Assembly (NCBI GenBank): GCA_948567375.1
Contig: OX419755.1
Location: forward strand, 78,634,218 to 78,698,217
Reading direction: 5' to 3'
DNA from: Lunularia cruciata
Taxonomy: Eukaryota; Streptophyta; Marchantiopsida; Lunulariales; Lunulariaceae
DNA: 64,000 bases
The notes beneath the pieces are model-generated. The model worked only from the letters and a program-made list of their open reading frames with translations, did no database searches and was not told the origin of the DNA. Made by a program: the position numbers and the translations under genes. Of the stretch, positions 42,904 to 54,620 are shown one piece after another (the stretch's first letter is position 1; every line of letters starts with the position of its first letter).

Positions 42904-43626
42904 TGTCATGCGTACATACATCATTACACAACATATATTGTTGTCAACGTCATACACTATAGAAACACAACTCATACATGAACTCTAAAGTGCCATAATA
43001 ATTAGTTTATTTTTCCATTTGAATAACACTCAAATCAGATTTGTATTCATTCAAGCAATCAATCAAGTATTGATTACAATCAAGCCACATCCACTTTAGC
43101 TACGAGACTCCATGTGACGTTTTTCATCCTCTATCCACCATAGCCAAGAACTCGAAAGCTTAACATAAAGAAGTGAGCTTTCTGGAGCTGTACTTCGAAC
43201 ATATACCCCTCATAAAAGAAGTGAGCTTTCTAGAGCTGCACTTCAAACATATACCCCTCATAAAAGATGTGAGCTTTCTAGAGCTGCACTTCAAATGTAT
43301 ACCCCTCTGCTAGACCTAGGTCTCTAGTCCTAGTGGCACCGTTGACAACACATCCAATGGTACAAACGGTACAAGTGATGGTGTGTCTCACCATGTGATC
43401 CATAGTGCTAATATGAAATTTGGCCGCCATCAAGTAGTGCATGAACAACTATCAAAATAATTATGATTGCCAACATTACAACTCTAGCATCCAAGCAAAC
43501 TAGCTTTGGCACTACAAATATCGTGATAATTATTGTGAGTATATACATTTTTATACAAAAAACATTATTGTCAGCATCATACAATATAGAAGCACAACTC
43601 ATACATGAATTCTAAAGTGCTATAAT
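42904..43626 (-). repeat. B2-A2-B1 terminal repeat block of element G
   Basis: Reverse complement of the 31296-31960 block of C, with the same order and the same terminal CA. Inside A2 a 47-bp piece (GAAGTGAGCTTTCTRGAGCTG core) is tandemly triplicated at about 43166-43308; C has it once. Confidence 0.82.
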
Positions 43627-43785
43627 TGCCCCCTAGCTGGTAGGTTAGGTCCCTCTAACTCTGGATAGCCATCTATTCCAAGTATATGATATGCCCTATG
43701 GTGGATAAAAATCAAGAGGTTGGGTGCAATCAAGCCCCATCATTAGTTGCATGTTTGCAATCTATACCACATAAAGGGTGAACTA
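43627..43785 (-). other. 3' untranslated region and polypurine tract of element G
   Basis: Counterpart of 31129-31295 in C; the minus strand reads CCAGCTAGGGGGCAAT. Confidence 0.65.
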
Positions 43786-43945
43786 GCTATAGGTCAAGTA
43801 CATCTAGGACATAACCATTGTCCTTGAGGAACCATTGTGAGGGGAGGAATCAAACATGCCATATGTTATCCTCTCAAAGAGCTATGACACATCAATATAA
43901 TAGCAACTCCACCAAAAGAGCCACATAACATACATTACAAGCCTG
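43786..43945 (-). pseudogene. PHD finger of element G
   Basis: Second copy of the C finger. CMLCGSFGG, then LMCHS, HMACLIPPL, and VPQGQWLCPRCT before the same TGA. The first pair, the His-x2-Cys and the last pair are intact, with no stop before WLCPRC. One Cys of the second pair became Ser, and the Trp before His is a stop. Together the two copies show the finger was an inherited part of the family. Confidence 0.8.
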
Positions 43946-45880
43946 CACGTACAAGTCCCAAGCTTGGCTCCATAATGCAATCAAGGTTTGGGAGATGGAA
44001 TGGCACAAAATTGCACACATAATCCTTTGAAAAAACACCATCATGTCCTTCCACGACAAGGACTCCAAAGATAAGACCCCATGCACTCTCAAGATAGTGC
44101 GGCCAACAGTAACATCAAGTGTTGTCGATGTTGTTTGTTATAGATATACATAGTCACCTGCATGAAACTAATAATCAATGGTCTATAACTTCCTCCTTAA
44201 ATAGTACCATAGCATAAGGTATCCTTATCCTAAGAAATTGCCAAGTTCTCAAAGGCAATCGGCACCACTCTTTGAAATCCAAGTCCAAGTCTAGATCATC
44301 CAAATCAAAACTTACAATAGCATCTTGACAAATGGCTAAAGGTAAATTTGGATCTTGTCCACAGAGTAGAAAGTAAGGAGGAAGGATGCTAAGGAGGCTT
44401 TTCAGCCGAACCAATACTCCATGACCAACCAAGGTAATTGGAGATCCCAATCTCCCAAGTGGACTCTCTACAAACCATACTTATGCAATCCTCTCTTCAT
44501 AGTCTGAACCACTCTCTTTGCTAAGCCATCTACCTTAGGGTGTGTAATTCTCCGAGGACAAGAGAAGAGAGAGAACACAAATTGCACACTCAAACATTCG
44601 ATGCCCCAAGGGAGCACCTTCTCTTTATTATATAGACGAAGAGGATCTCCTCCAAGGAAGCTACACCATAGGATTAGGGACACAGATAGGTGACATGTCA
44701 GCAAGCTCCAACCTTGGATTACTTACTTGGATGGGTGACATGTCTGGTCTAGGTCCTATCTGGTTGGTCAAACAAGCTTTGACCGGAGGGAATATTTTAG
44801 GGAATCTTCTTGTAGGAATCTCAGAATCACGTAAGGTACAGTTGGAAAGCTCTCGACGAGACAAAGTAGGGGGGAAGGACGGCCAGTCTCTCCTCCAATG
44901 GGGGGGGGGGGGGCATACACATTTTCGAGGCCTAATTCATTTGTTTAGGCCTCCGAAATTGCCTTCAAAGATTTTAGGCATATTTCGGCTCCTACTCTAT
45001 TAGTAGAAGTCTCCTTTTGGTGATACCTCTTTCTGATCTGTTTAGTCCATCATGTGTAACATCCTTCCAGATGTTACCAAACCAATTCTCACCTTTAAAT
45101 CATATGTCTAGCTATTGGTTCTAAGGTTCTCAAGTCTATTTCACTTTCTGCCCTATTAGTAGAAGTACTCTTTTGGTGAAACTTCTGTCTTATCTAGTTT
45201 GACCATCATGTATAACATTATTCTAGATGTTACCAAACCAAATTTCACATCTAGATCATATGGCTAGCTATGGTATTACAGGGTAACCTCAAGAGGTAGT
45301 ACAATGATCAATCAAGGCCTTGTTACACAAGATCTGAAACTACTCTAAGAACTCTACACCTTGATCAGTCAAAATCTTAATTGATGTACCAAATGAATAA
45401 GAACCTAATCCAAGAATGAGTAAGTTGTCCCTTCACAAGACTTGTCAAGAATTGCCACCAACTCAATCCACTTGGAAAAGTGCTCCACCATAACCAAAAC
45501 ATATTGATGATGTCTCGCAATCAATGATAAAAAGTCCAACAAAGTCTAAACTCCAATGGTGACCCAATCCCATGTTAGGTAATGGGTGTAATTGTGACAT
45601 ATGAGCATTAAATGATGCTCTAACTTGGTCATTTGGCAACAAATTGTTGTACATTGGTCTGCATACCACATCACCAATAATCACTCTAGAGTAAGCTATA
45701 TGTATGCTTTACTCCAAAATGTCCTAGTTCCTCATGAGCATGACGGACCAACTATAGTCTTTGAGATGGAAGTGATACTATGTGCACCCTACCATCCTCC
45801 CATACACAAAGAAGATGTTTGCATTCCAATCTAAACCGCTTGGCTTGTTTAAGAACAAAAACTCTCTCCTTGGCACCAAC
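43946..45880 (-). pseudogene. Decayed integrase of element G, split by solo LTR X2
   Basis: The upstream part (45286-45880) matches HEELGHFGVK, the LDF region and the second-Asp region of C. The downstream part (44160-44537) matches the Glu region and C-terminus, with RRITHPKVDGLAKRVVQTMK where the catalytic Glu has become Lys. Stops and frameshifts throughout. Confidence 0.78.
44543..45280 (-). repeat. Solo LTR X2
   Basis: 738 bp, on the minus strand TGTAATACC ... GAGAATTACA, flanked by GGGTG (44538-44542) and GGGTA (45281-45285), a 5-bp target duplication with one change. Same family as 7113-7867. Includes a run of 14 G (44900-44913), which may be length-variable or an assembly artefact. 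Confidence 0.85.
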
Positions 45881-46740
45881 TATGCCAACCGCAACACCAA
45901 TGTAAAGGTAATCCATCACTAAGATATCATCACAAATGTCTTATTAAACTATACCAATATCTCCACCCTTTGGGTCCATGACTTCAATAACTCCTCCTCC
46001 ATGTGCTAAGAGAGATACCACCAAAGCCTCAAAAATTATTCAAAGAAAGGTAGATGCATGCTAACCTACCACTATCTACTCATCTATCTCACCATGCCAA
46101 CATGCTCTGGTCTGATCCTACTGGTTGGGATATGGGTTTCTATCAACCTATCTACATCATAGTTCACCACTCTAGGTCTATGAATAACTATGAAATCATA
46201 CTCATGTAAAATCAGAACTCATCATACAAGCTTCCATGAAAGCTTTTCAGACTCCATAAACCACTTCAATGGTTGATGATTAGCGATGAGAATGAAGGGG
46301 TTACCAAATAGGTAACATTGGAAATGTACTACTGCCCACACTACTGCCAAGCACTTCCCTTGTATGAACTATACTTCACTTCTACTAAATTTTTGGAGCA
46401 ACTAGCATAGGCCACCACAAACTCCTTCCACTCATCATCTTGGGTGAGCATTGCTCCAAGCCCCAACACACTCCAATTAGTGTGAACTTGGAATGGTCAT
46501 CCTCTGATTACTCTCTTAAGAATAGGGGCAAATGTCAACCTCTCCTTGAGCTCTAAAATTCTCTCTCCTACTCATCTCCCCAACACCACTCCTATGTAAG
46601 CTTGGTTAGCTTCATCGAGGCCTTGGCAATGGCACTAAATCCTCTAAATAGTTTGCCAATCCAAGGAATGCTTGCACTCTACTCAAATCTGTAGGCCAAG
46701 GAATACAAACAATAGCCTCCACCTTGGTCTGCTGGTCCAC
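45881..46740 (-). pseudogene. Decayed RNase H and reverse-transcriptase end, element G
   Basis: Counterpart of about 28880-29720 in C. Frames are broken, but the order VEAIVCIPWPTDLSRVQAF, RNase H core and VVNYDVDRLIETHIPTS-like end can be followed. Similarity to C stops near 46740. Confidence 0.7.
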
Positions 46741-46769
46741 TTGCTCCATTTTAGTTCAGTTTATACAAA

Positions 46770-49095
46770 TTCATTTATATTAATTCTTAAGTCTTAACCA
46801 TTTGATTGTCACTTGAGTATTGTAAATGGTCATCATCTTAATATCAAACTCTTTTGTCTTAATTCCTCATAAAAATAATGAGTGACATATCCATAACTCA
46901 CTCATTAATTTAAATAACTTACTCAAAGCACTATTACAACAAGAAATACAAGATATTATGCTTGTCTTGAGTTCAATATCAAACTTAAGAGTAAATTTTT
47001 TCATGCAAAAAAAAGAATCAAATGTATATAACCAAATGCAAGACATGTATTAATTATAAATTTTGAAATTATTTTATTTTGATCTCCTAAACTATAAAAA
47101 TATGACACATAATAATAATTATTTTTTAAATACTACTTTGAAAATAATTTACTCTTGATTTCAATATAAAAATATAATTTATGAATTGCAATTTCATCTC
47201 ATAGAGTGGGGTCTACTAGAAGATATACATGAATATTTGAGATAAGAAAAGAAAAATAATCAGCTATTTAAATATGTATGGATTACTTAACTAACTCTAA
47301 ATTGATTCAAACATGTTAAAAATAGATGAGATTAATCCAGGTAACACCAAAAATTCATCCTTACTTATAAACCAACCAAATCATATTTGGTATTTTTCTA
47401 ACTCATTTTATGTATATGTTTGCATCTATAAGATATGAAATATTCATGTATATTGATGTTTTGTTTTAAAAGATACGTGTGCACTTGTTTACTAAAGATA
47501 ACCATGAATTTACATTCAAAATCGATGATTTAGGTTCATCTCCAGTGTACTACTTCACTCACAAGAATAAGATAGTATGTAAAGACAGTTCCAAACTTGA
47601 AGTGATGCTAAATATTTAAAATTAATAACTTATGAATTGTGCCAATATCTACAGAATATAATCCATTCACTAATACACAGTTCTCACTTTAAATCAACAA
47701 AAATATAATATAAACCATATATAGACCTCATTCACATTTTTTGCCTTTATAGAATACATGGAATTCTTAAAACATTTACATTTCTAATCTGATCTAATAT
47801 TTAATAAATATAGTAGTATAATATATTAACTAGATAGAGTTATAAAGCAATTTAAAGTGAAATCATCAAAATCATCCTACCTCTATACCTTACAATGGAT
47901 GGATTATTACAACTCACTATGATGAACTAATATATCCCACTGTAATAGACTCATTCTGTATAGAAACCTACTTCTATAGCACAAGATGAATCAAATGAAT
48001 CATCTAACATCTATCCACTAGATAACTTGCCATGCAAATATGCAAGAGACTCGTCAATCTTGGATGCTAGCCAATATTTATTGAGGCAATACATCTTGAT
48101 ATGGTCTAATATCTATAAATACACTCTATTAAGATCTCCTATTAATATGGTAAATAGATGCTAGCCAGTATTTATTGAGGGAATACATCTTGATATGGTC
48201 TAATATCTATAAATACAATCAATTATAATCTCCTATTAATATGGTAAAAATCTAGAAACCGAGTGACCATTGCCTTATCAACCATTATGTCAGCATCAGC
48301 ATTATAAATGGACAAGTAAATGCTGCAATATTAAATAAAATTAAAATTAGGTTACATTTTTTGTAGAATATTTCATTAATGAACATGATCTAGAATCAAG
48401 AATAAACTAATTACAATATAGGTAATTCACAACTAAATGTATCTATGAAAGTTACTCTTGATCTTGAGAAGTATGTAAAAGTTCTTAGTTGACTAGTATT
48501 TTGAGATGGATTTACATTGGTTAAGTATGGGGTAAGTAGCCTTTAATCAGCCAATATTCCAATTTTCATATAATGGAACGAATAAGAGACCCAATACCAC
48601 CAATGCTTGAACTTATAGAGATTTACAAAAATCACTTAACCAATAGATGACATTCATACTACCAAAATGATAGTATGAATGTCATCTAATCTAATGTAGT
48701 AACTATATATTCTTCTCCTTCATATACTTGATGGCCCTCAATTTTGGATTAAACTTCTTTAACATTATAATGGCTCTAAAAGAATTTAAAGCATATAATA
48801 ATTATAGATTTGGTGGTATTGAGAGTTGAAACTTATAACAAATACAACCGTACCATACTTATAAAAGTAAACTTGAAGAATAAGAATGTAGTACACATCA
48901 AAAAGATACTCATACACAATCACCAAGACACTAAGAAACAACATGGACCACCTCAAACATGAAGCTACATCCATGGGAACGTTACTCAACTCTAGGCAAG
49001 CTGCCATACCAAATCTCCAAGTAAAAGCTCTCGCCTCTGTCCAACTTGCCCCACAACAATGAACATAAGGTTTCCATTGATATTCCTCACTCACA
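46770..49095. repeat. Long direct repeat unit 1 (non-coding, AT-rich)
   Basis: About 2.3 kb that recurs as unit 2 (50690-52570). They share the start TTCTTAAGTCTTAAC, a middle with GATAACTTGC and AATATCTATAAA, and the end GCTACATCCATGGGAAC. Contains an internal near-duplicate at 48065-48245 (GATGCTAGCCA.TATTTATTG twice). A minus-strand frame at 48786-49094 carries WTEARAFTWRFGMAACLELS, vaguely like an RNase H helix, too weak to call. Confidence 0.7.
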
Positions 49096-49099
49096 TACG

Positions 49100-50689
49100 G
49101 TTCAAGTGGTATTTTCTCGTGTGTCCTAAATCTGAAGATGTGGTTCTCCTCCCTTCGGTCATGACAACTCGTGCAAGCCAGACCACGAGTTTACCTCCAC
49201 GTCTTCTTTGGCTTTTGCGGCCACTTAATGTGGAAAGGTACCTCACCATCGTGCCACATGGCATGACCTTTATGGACGAGACAAGACAACCTGTTTCGTA
49301 CAGGAAGCATGCTAAGGAACTCATCTTTCAGAAAGAACCGGAAACCGCGCAGGAGAGGAAACGCGACCGCACGCGAAAAAAGAAGGATTGGAAGACCCCA
49401 TCAAGCCGAACAAAGAAAAGACAAAATAGGTAAAATGGAAGCCAAGCCTCAATGGAGACCGGGTAAGATAACAAGGACCCCGTCATTATGCACAAGGATA
49501 GAACATAAAAGATAACATGGGGCTAAGCCTCAACAGTATCCGTACGGGAACTCGTCTTTCCAATCAAATACATCCAATTTGGAGAAGATGCGAGTTCGAA
49601 AACATACCCAGGGTAGGGTTGAAGAATATTGTAATGTTATTCATTTCCAGCATTTGTGCTTTTAGATTTCCTTAGTCGATTAAAACTGGTCAATACCTTA
49701 CTATACTCGGGTCTAATTAAAATTTGAGTATAAAACTATATCTTTTTTTTGCATTTTTTTAAGATTAGTTTATCTAAAACTGAGATTTTCATAGTATCAA
49801 TATTGTGGCTTTAAATTTAAATACTTGTTTGAAACCTAAATTTATTCCATCTTAGAAAACATATAGTTCGCTTTTATAATAGAATGAGACTTTGACCTTT
49901 AACCGAATATTATTTATGGCCGCTCATCATGAACTTCAATCTATTCAATAAGGATATAACAAAACAGTTGAATATTGCAATTAATTAATCCAAATAAAAA
50001 TTCAATCAATCACCTGAAGTATATAAATATAAATCTCAAAATAATTTCCTTATATAGCAAGAAGAGTTCGACTATTGACTAAATATAATTTATGTGAACT
50101 CCTAACTGGACATGCAATTATTTAATAATAATATCACAATAAATTCAATTCTCGAGATTAGCTAATCTAATTTTGTTTTATCTATCTCTAGCATTCTCAA
50201 AAAATTTAAATAAATGTCTTGGTTAACACTTTTTACTCTCCGAAAGGTTGTAGGCATGAGAAATTACAGCAAAATGAACATAACATTTTGGATAGAAAGA
50301 GATAATTGAGGATAAGAATCTTACAAAATTACAATCCTGAAAATGGAATCCATTTTATTAATAGGACCAAGAGTATAAGATAAAATCATAAATTTTTGGA
50401 AAGAATTCTATTTGAAGGACAATACCTTATACATTATTCAACTTTAAATGTACAATCACAAGAGACCTTCAAATTTTGGGGCTTGGTGATTCTCAAATCT
50501 CTAATTCTTACAAGATTCAATATGAAAGAATATAATTATGTGAGAGACATGTGCACAATCACTTTAATTAGTATGCAACTTTCATTTTTGTTATGTAGAG
50601 GTAGGAGATGAAGATGAAAACGATTGTATGAAAATTAAAATTAAAATATTAATCTTTTTTAGTCAAATAGAGATAGGAGTAGTTCTATT
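49100..50689 (-). repeat. Dispersed repeat P, copy 5 (long form)
   Basis: Matches copy 4 (41555-42900) including the AT-rich half to about 50430. It lies between the two long direct repeat units. Its conserved half (49130-49620) holds the same plus and minus open frames as copy 4. Confidence 0.72.
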
Positions 50690-52570
50690 GTATACTAATT
50701 CTTAAGTCTTAACAATTGACATGAGTATTTTCTATTTTCTTAATCTTAATATCAAACTGTTTTCTCTTACTTCCTCATAAAAAAACTAATGAGATAGGTA
50801 AAGGTTGTCACGTAGAACACATGAAGGATGTGAAGACCCTCGAGCCATACAAAGGAGAGACAAAAGAGGTACATGGAGTTAGGTTCCAATAGTATGCATA
50901 TGAGAAATCAACACCAATAAGATTGATATATTGTATCAATAGTATCGATATAAGAAATCATAAAACTAATGAGTGACTTATCCATAATTCACTCATTAGT
51001 TTTACATAACTTACTCAAAGCACCACCACAATATAGATATAATTTTTCATCTATAAAATAAAAATATTCATGTACCTTGATTTTTTATTTAAGATATGTG
51101 CCCTTTTACTAAGATAACCATGAATTAACATTCAAAATTGATGATTTTGGCTCATCTCAAATGTACTTCATTCAAGATGAATTACACAAGAATTACATAG
51201 TATGTAAAGATAGTTCCAAACTTGAAATGATGCTAGATGTATCAACTCAATAACTTATGCATTATGCCTATGCCTATATCTATAGAATACAATCCATTCA
51301 TTAATACATAGTTCTTGCTTTAAATATAAACCAACAAACATATATGGACCCTCATTCTTGCATTGTTGTCCATTTATAGAATACATGGGATTCTTAAAAT
51401 AATTATATTTTTAATCCAATCTAATATTTAATAAATATAATTTTATTCTAAATTAACTAGATAGAGTGCTAAAGCAAGTTCAAATGTGAAATCAGATTCA
51501 AAATCATCCTGCATCTATACCTTACAATGGATAGATTATTACAACTCACAATGATGAACTAATATATCCCACTGTAATAATAGACTCAATCTGGATACAA
51601 ACCTTCCTCTATAGCAGAAGATGAACCAAGTCAATCATCTAACAATTATCCACTAGATAACTTGCAATGCAAATATTCAAGAGACTACTCAATCTAGACC
51701 GTATTTATTCTAGATAATACATTTTTATATGGTCTAATATCTATAAACACACTCAATTAGGATCTCCTATTAATATGGTAAAATCTAGAAACCAAGTGAA
51801 CATTGCCTCATCAGCCATTATATTAACATCAATATTATAAATGGACAAGTAAATGATGCAATAATTATCACAAACAAAATTAGATTAATTTTTTTTTAGA
51901 ATCAATGAAAATGACCTAGAATTAAGAATAAAACAATTGTATTATAAGTAATTTACAAGTAAATGCATACAAGTTACTCTTGATCTTGAGAAGTATTGTA
52001 AAAGTTCTTAGTTGACTACCATTTTGAGATGGACTTCCATTGGTTAAGTCTAGGGTAAGTAGCCTTTAATTGACCAATATTCCAATTCATCATTCAATGG
52101 GACAAATAAGAGAATCAATGCAAACAATGCTTTTACTTATAGAGATTTAGGATTTAGGGTCTCTTTTAACTAGATGATCATTTGAATGTCATCTAATATT
52201 GACATTATAGATTCTTCTCCTTAATCTTCTTGATATTACCAATTTTAGATTGAACTTCTTTAAAACTATAATGGTTCTAAAAGAAATTTACAAGCATATA
52301 TTAATTACAAATTTGATGGTATTGAGAGTTGAAATTTGTTAAAAATACATCCATACCATCCTTATATAAGTAAACTTCAAGAATGAGAAAATGATTCACA
52401 CTAACAAGATACTGATACACAATCAAAACACTAAGAAATAGTATGGTTCACCTCAAACTTCAAGCTACATCCATGGGAACATGGGAACTTTACTCAACTC
52501 TAGGCAAGCTATTATCCAACTTTCTCCACAACAAGGAGCATAAGGTTTCACTTGGCATTCCACATATCAA
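50690..52570. repeat. Long direct repeat unit 2 (non-coding, AT-rich)
   Basis: Counterpart of unit 1, shorter by about 0.4-0.6 kb of internal deletion and carrying the P copy 6 insertion. Both units point the same way. Confidence 0.7.
50794..50958 (-). mobile_element. Short insertion with repeat P core and ~15-bp target duplication (P copy 6)
   Basis: 165 bp present in unit 2 but absent from unit 1 at the same place. It is bounded by CATAAA(AAA)CTAATGAG (50776-50793) and CATAAAACTAATGAG (50959-50973), so it looks like a small retroposon with a long target duplication. It holds the P core (CACGTAGAACACATGAAGGA and GAAGACCCTCGAG) and two tandem versions of ATACTATTGATAC/GCATACTATTGGAAC on its minus strand. 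Confidence 0.6.
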
Positions 52571-52829
52571 GTATATGTAGTTTATTAACATCCATAACCA
52601 TACTTAATATCTTAATTGGTTTTAGGCTAAGTTTGCATTAACAAAAACTAAGATTTAATCAACTCTCCTTGACTCCAATCTTAGAAGCCTCTATAGCTAA
52701 TATAGTTTACTCAACAAGAAATCCCTAAAAGAATGATCTGGTATACTAATTAATCACCTCTTGTAACAAAGATTAACTACAACTAAACCATACATATAGC
52801 AACATACAATCTCTATGTCAAGAAGCTCC
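52571..52829. other. Unassigned AT-rich DNA
   Basis: Nothing recognised. Confidence 0.35.
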
Positions 52830-53104
52830 CAAGTAGGGTCAATTCTCCATATGAAAATTTGTAATTTCTCATGATGCTTGGAAAATTGTCCAAAGGAAAA
52901 ACCTTGGTGAATTCATGGATTGAATTTAGCTTAAATCATGACTAGCTCAAGCTCTTGTCTATAATCAAAATTCACATAGCCTAAAAATGATTTGGCCTTG
53001 TTTGATTGTGCAATAAAAAACGACCAACTCCAACAAAACCTTCTAGCTACCTAAATATCTACTTCATTGTGTACATGGTCTATAACTTGCTTACCTTCCC
53101 TACT
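52830..53104 (-). pseudogene. Copia RNase H C-terminal fragment
   Basis: Minus-strand reading resembles RQELELVMI and FSFGQFSKHHEKL, the copia polyprotein end. It duplicates 53760-54000 on the other side of solo LTR X3. Confidence 0.55.
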
Positions 53105-53681
53105 TGTAATACCATTATCAAGAGGTGGAAATTGGCTTGGTAATATCTGTAGGGATGTTATATATAATGGTCTAAGTAGATTAGATAGAGGTGTCACCAA
53201 AAGAGTACTTCCACTAATAAGGCAAAGACTGAAAACACCCTAAAATCTTTAGAGCCAATTTTGGAGGCCTAAAGAAAAGAATTAGGTCTAAAAAAAGACA
53301 CTTTCCACCTTCAAGGAAAAAGGTGTTGCCTTCTCTTCCACTTTTTTGTCTCACTGCAGTCTCTCCAATGGTACCTCATCCATGCTATTATGACCTCACC
53401 CATACTATTTTGAGCTTTTGATAGAAAGATTCTCCAAATATTCCTTTTGGTCCACCTTGTTTGACCAACCAAATAAGACAAGGATAAACATATCATCAAT
53501 CCATGCCGCTAATCTAAGGGTGGAGTTTGCTGAGATATCACTAATCCATGTATTTAATCCAAGGGTGTAGCTCCTTTTGAGTGGATTTTCTTTGCTATAT
53601 AATAAATACAAGGTGCTCCTTTGGAGCATCAGAGTATTGAGGAATGAAAGCTTGTGTTTCTCTTGTCCTTGGTACATTACA
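53105..53681 (+). repeat. Solo LTR X3
   Basis: Starts TGTAATACCATTATC and ends CTTGGTACATTACA. Same family as X1 and X2 but shorter by internal deletions. Keeps TATATAATAAATACAAGGTG. Possible target duplication CTACT/CTATC is imperfect. Confidence 0.75.
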
Positions 53682-53689
53682 CTATCATA

Positions 53690-54620
53690 TGTGCAATATT
53701 ATATATATTGCACACAATCAAATACATGGACTCAACTCTATATATGCAAAATCTGTCATTTTTATAGTGCTTGGAAAAACTCTCCAAAGAATAACTTTGG
53801 TGAATATGTCAATTGAGTTGACCTTACCATCAATCTTGACTAGCCTAAGCTTTTGTGCATAATAAAAATCCACATATGATTTGGCCTTGTTTGAGTGTCC
53901 ATAAAAAAATCAACTCTAACAAAACATTCTAGATACATATATATTCTACTTCATTGTGTTCCATGGTCTCTAACTTGCTTACCTTCCCTATTGCATGTGT
54001 TATATCATGTAGACTACACACCATAAGATACATAAAACTACCAACAAGCTATTGGAACCTTAGATATTAGCACTTTTTGAACAATATCTATTGAATAAAG
54101 AGCCACCAAAAACTTAAAGTGTGCTATCAAAGAATACTAGCTTCATTAGCATTTATTATATTGATTTTGACAGGAACCTTCTTATATACTTCCTTCAAGC
54201 TAGTCAAAGCTTCCCTTCTTGAAATTCTTATAAATATTTATTCTTAATAGTCTCTAAAATATACCTAAATTTTTCATGCTAAACTCAAAGCATAAGAGTC
54301 TTTTTAGTCTACCCACATTGTGTTTATCTTGTGTTGTAGTTAGTATATCATCCATTCAGAATACATAAATAATCCAACCAAAAGCCAAATTATTTACATG
54401 CTTCAAGTATATACAAGGATCATACATACTCCATAAAAATCCTTATGCCCAAATAAAAGTATCAAACTGCTTGTTCTATTGCCTAGGACTCTACTTCAAT
54501 CCATAAAAAGTACTTCAATAAATAATTTTCATGTTGAGATATATAACCATCATTAAATTTATCTTATGTACTTCATGTGTGCACTATATCTCCAAGATCA
54601 ACAGGTAGTTTATGGCTTCC
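53690..54620 (-). pseudogene. Decayed copia reverse transcriptase and RNase H
   Basis: Minus strand, in order from high to low coordinates: YGLK then SPRQ with NKQFDTFIWA, YDPCIYLKHVNNLAFGW, a MDDILTTTQD in place of Y-V-D-D-M-L, CFEFSMKNLGIF, VGSFMYLMVCSLHDI (about 54000-54045), and QKLRLVKIDGKVNSIDIFTK at the polyprotein end. The order equals that of copia F. It has many stops, and no LTR could be assigned. Confidence 0.8.

Larger units (their letters stand above)
42904..46740 (-). mobile_element. Gypsy element G, C-family, 3' part only
   Basis: Minus-strand relative of C. Keeps B2 (42904-42998), A2 (42999-43529), B1 (43530-43626), polypurine tract, PHD finger, integrase, RNase H and the very end of reverse transcriptase. 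It then breaks at about 46740, where similarity to C ends. Solo LTR X2 (44543-45280) is inserted in integrase. Decay is heavy. Confidence 0.85.

Noticed and set aside
48786..49094. Possible RNase H-like peptide (WTEARAFTWRFGMAACLELS)
   Set aside because: One helix-like stretch only; the catalytic Asp expected after it is absent. Not enough to call a LINE or a gene.
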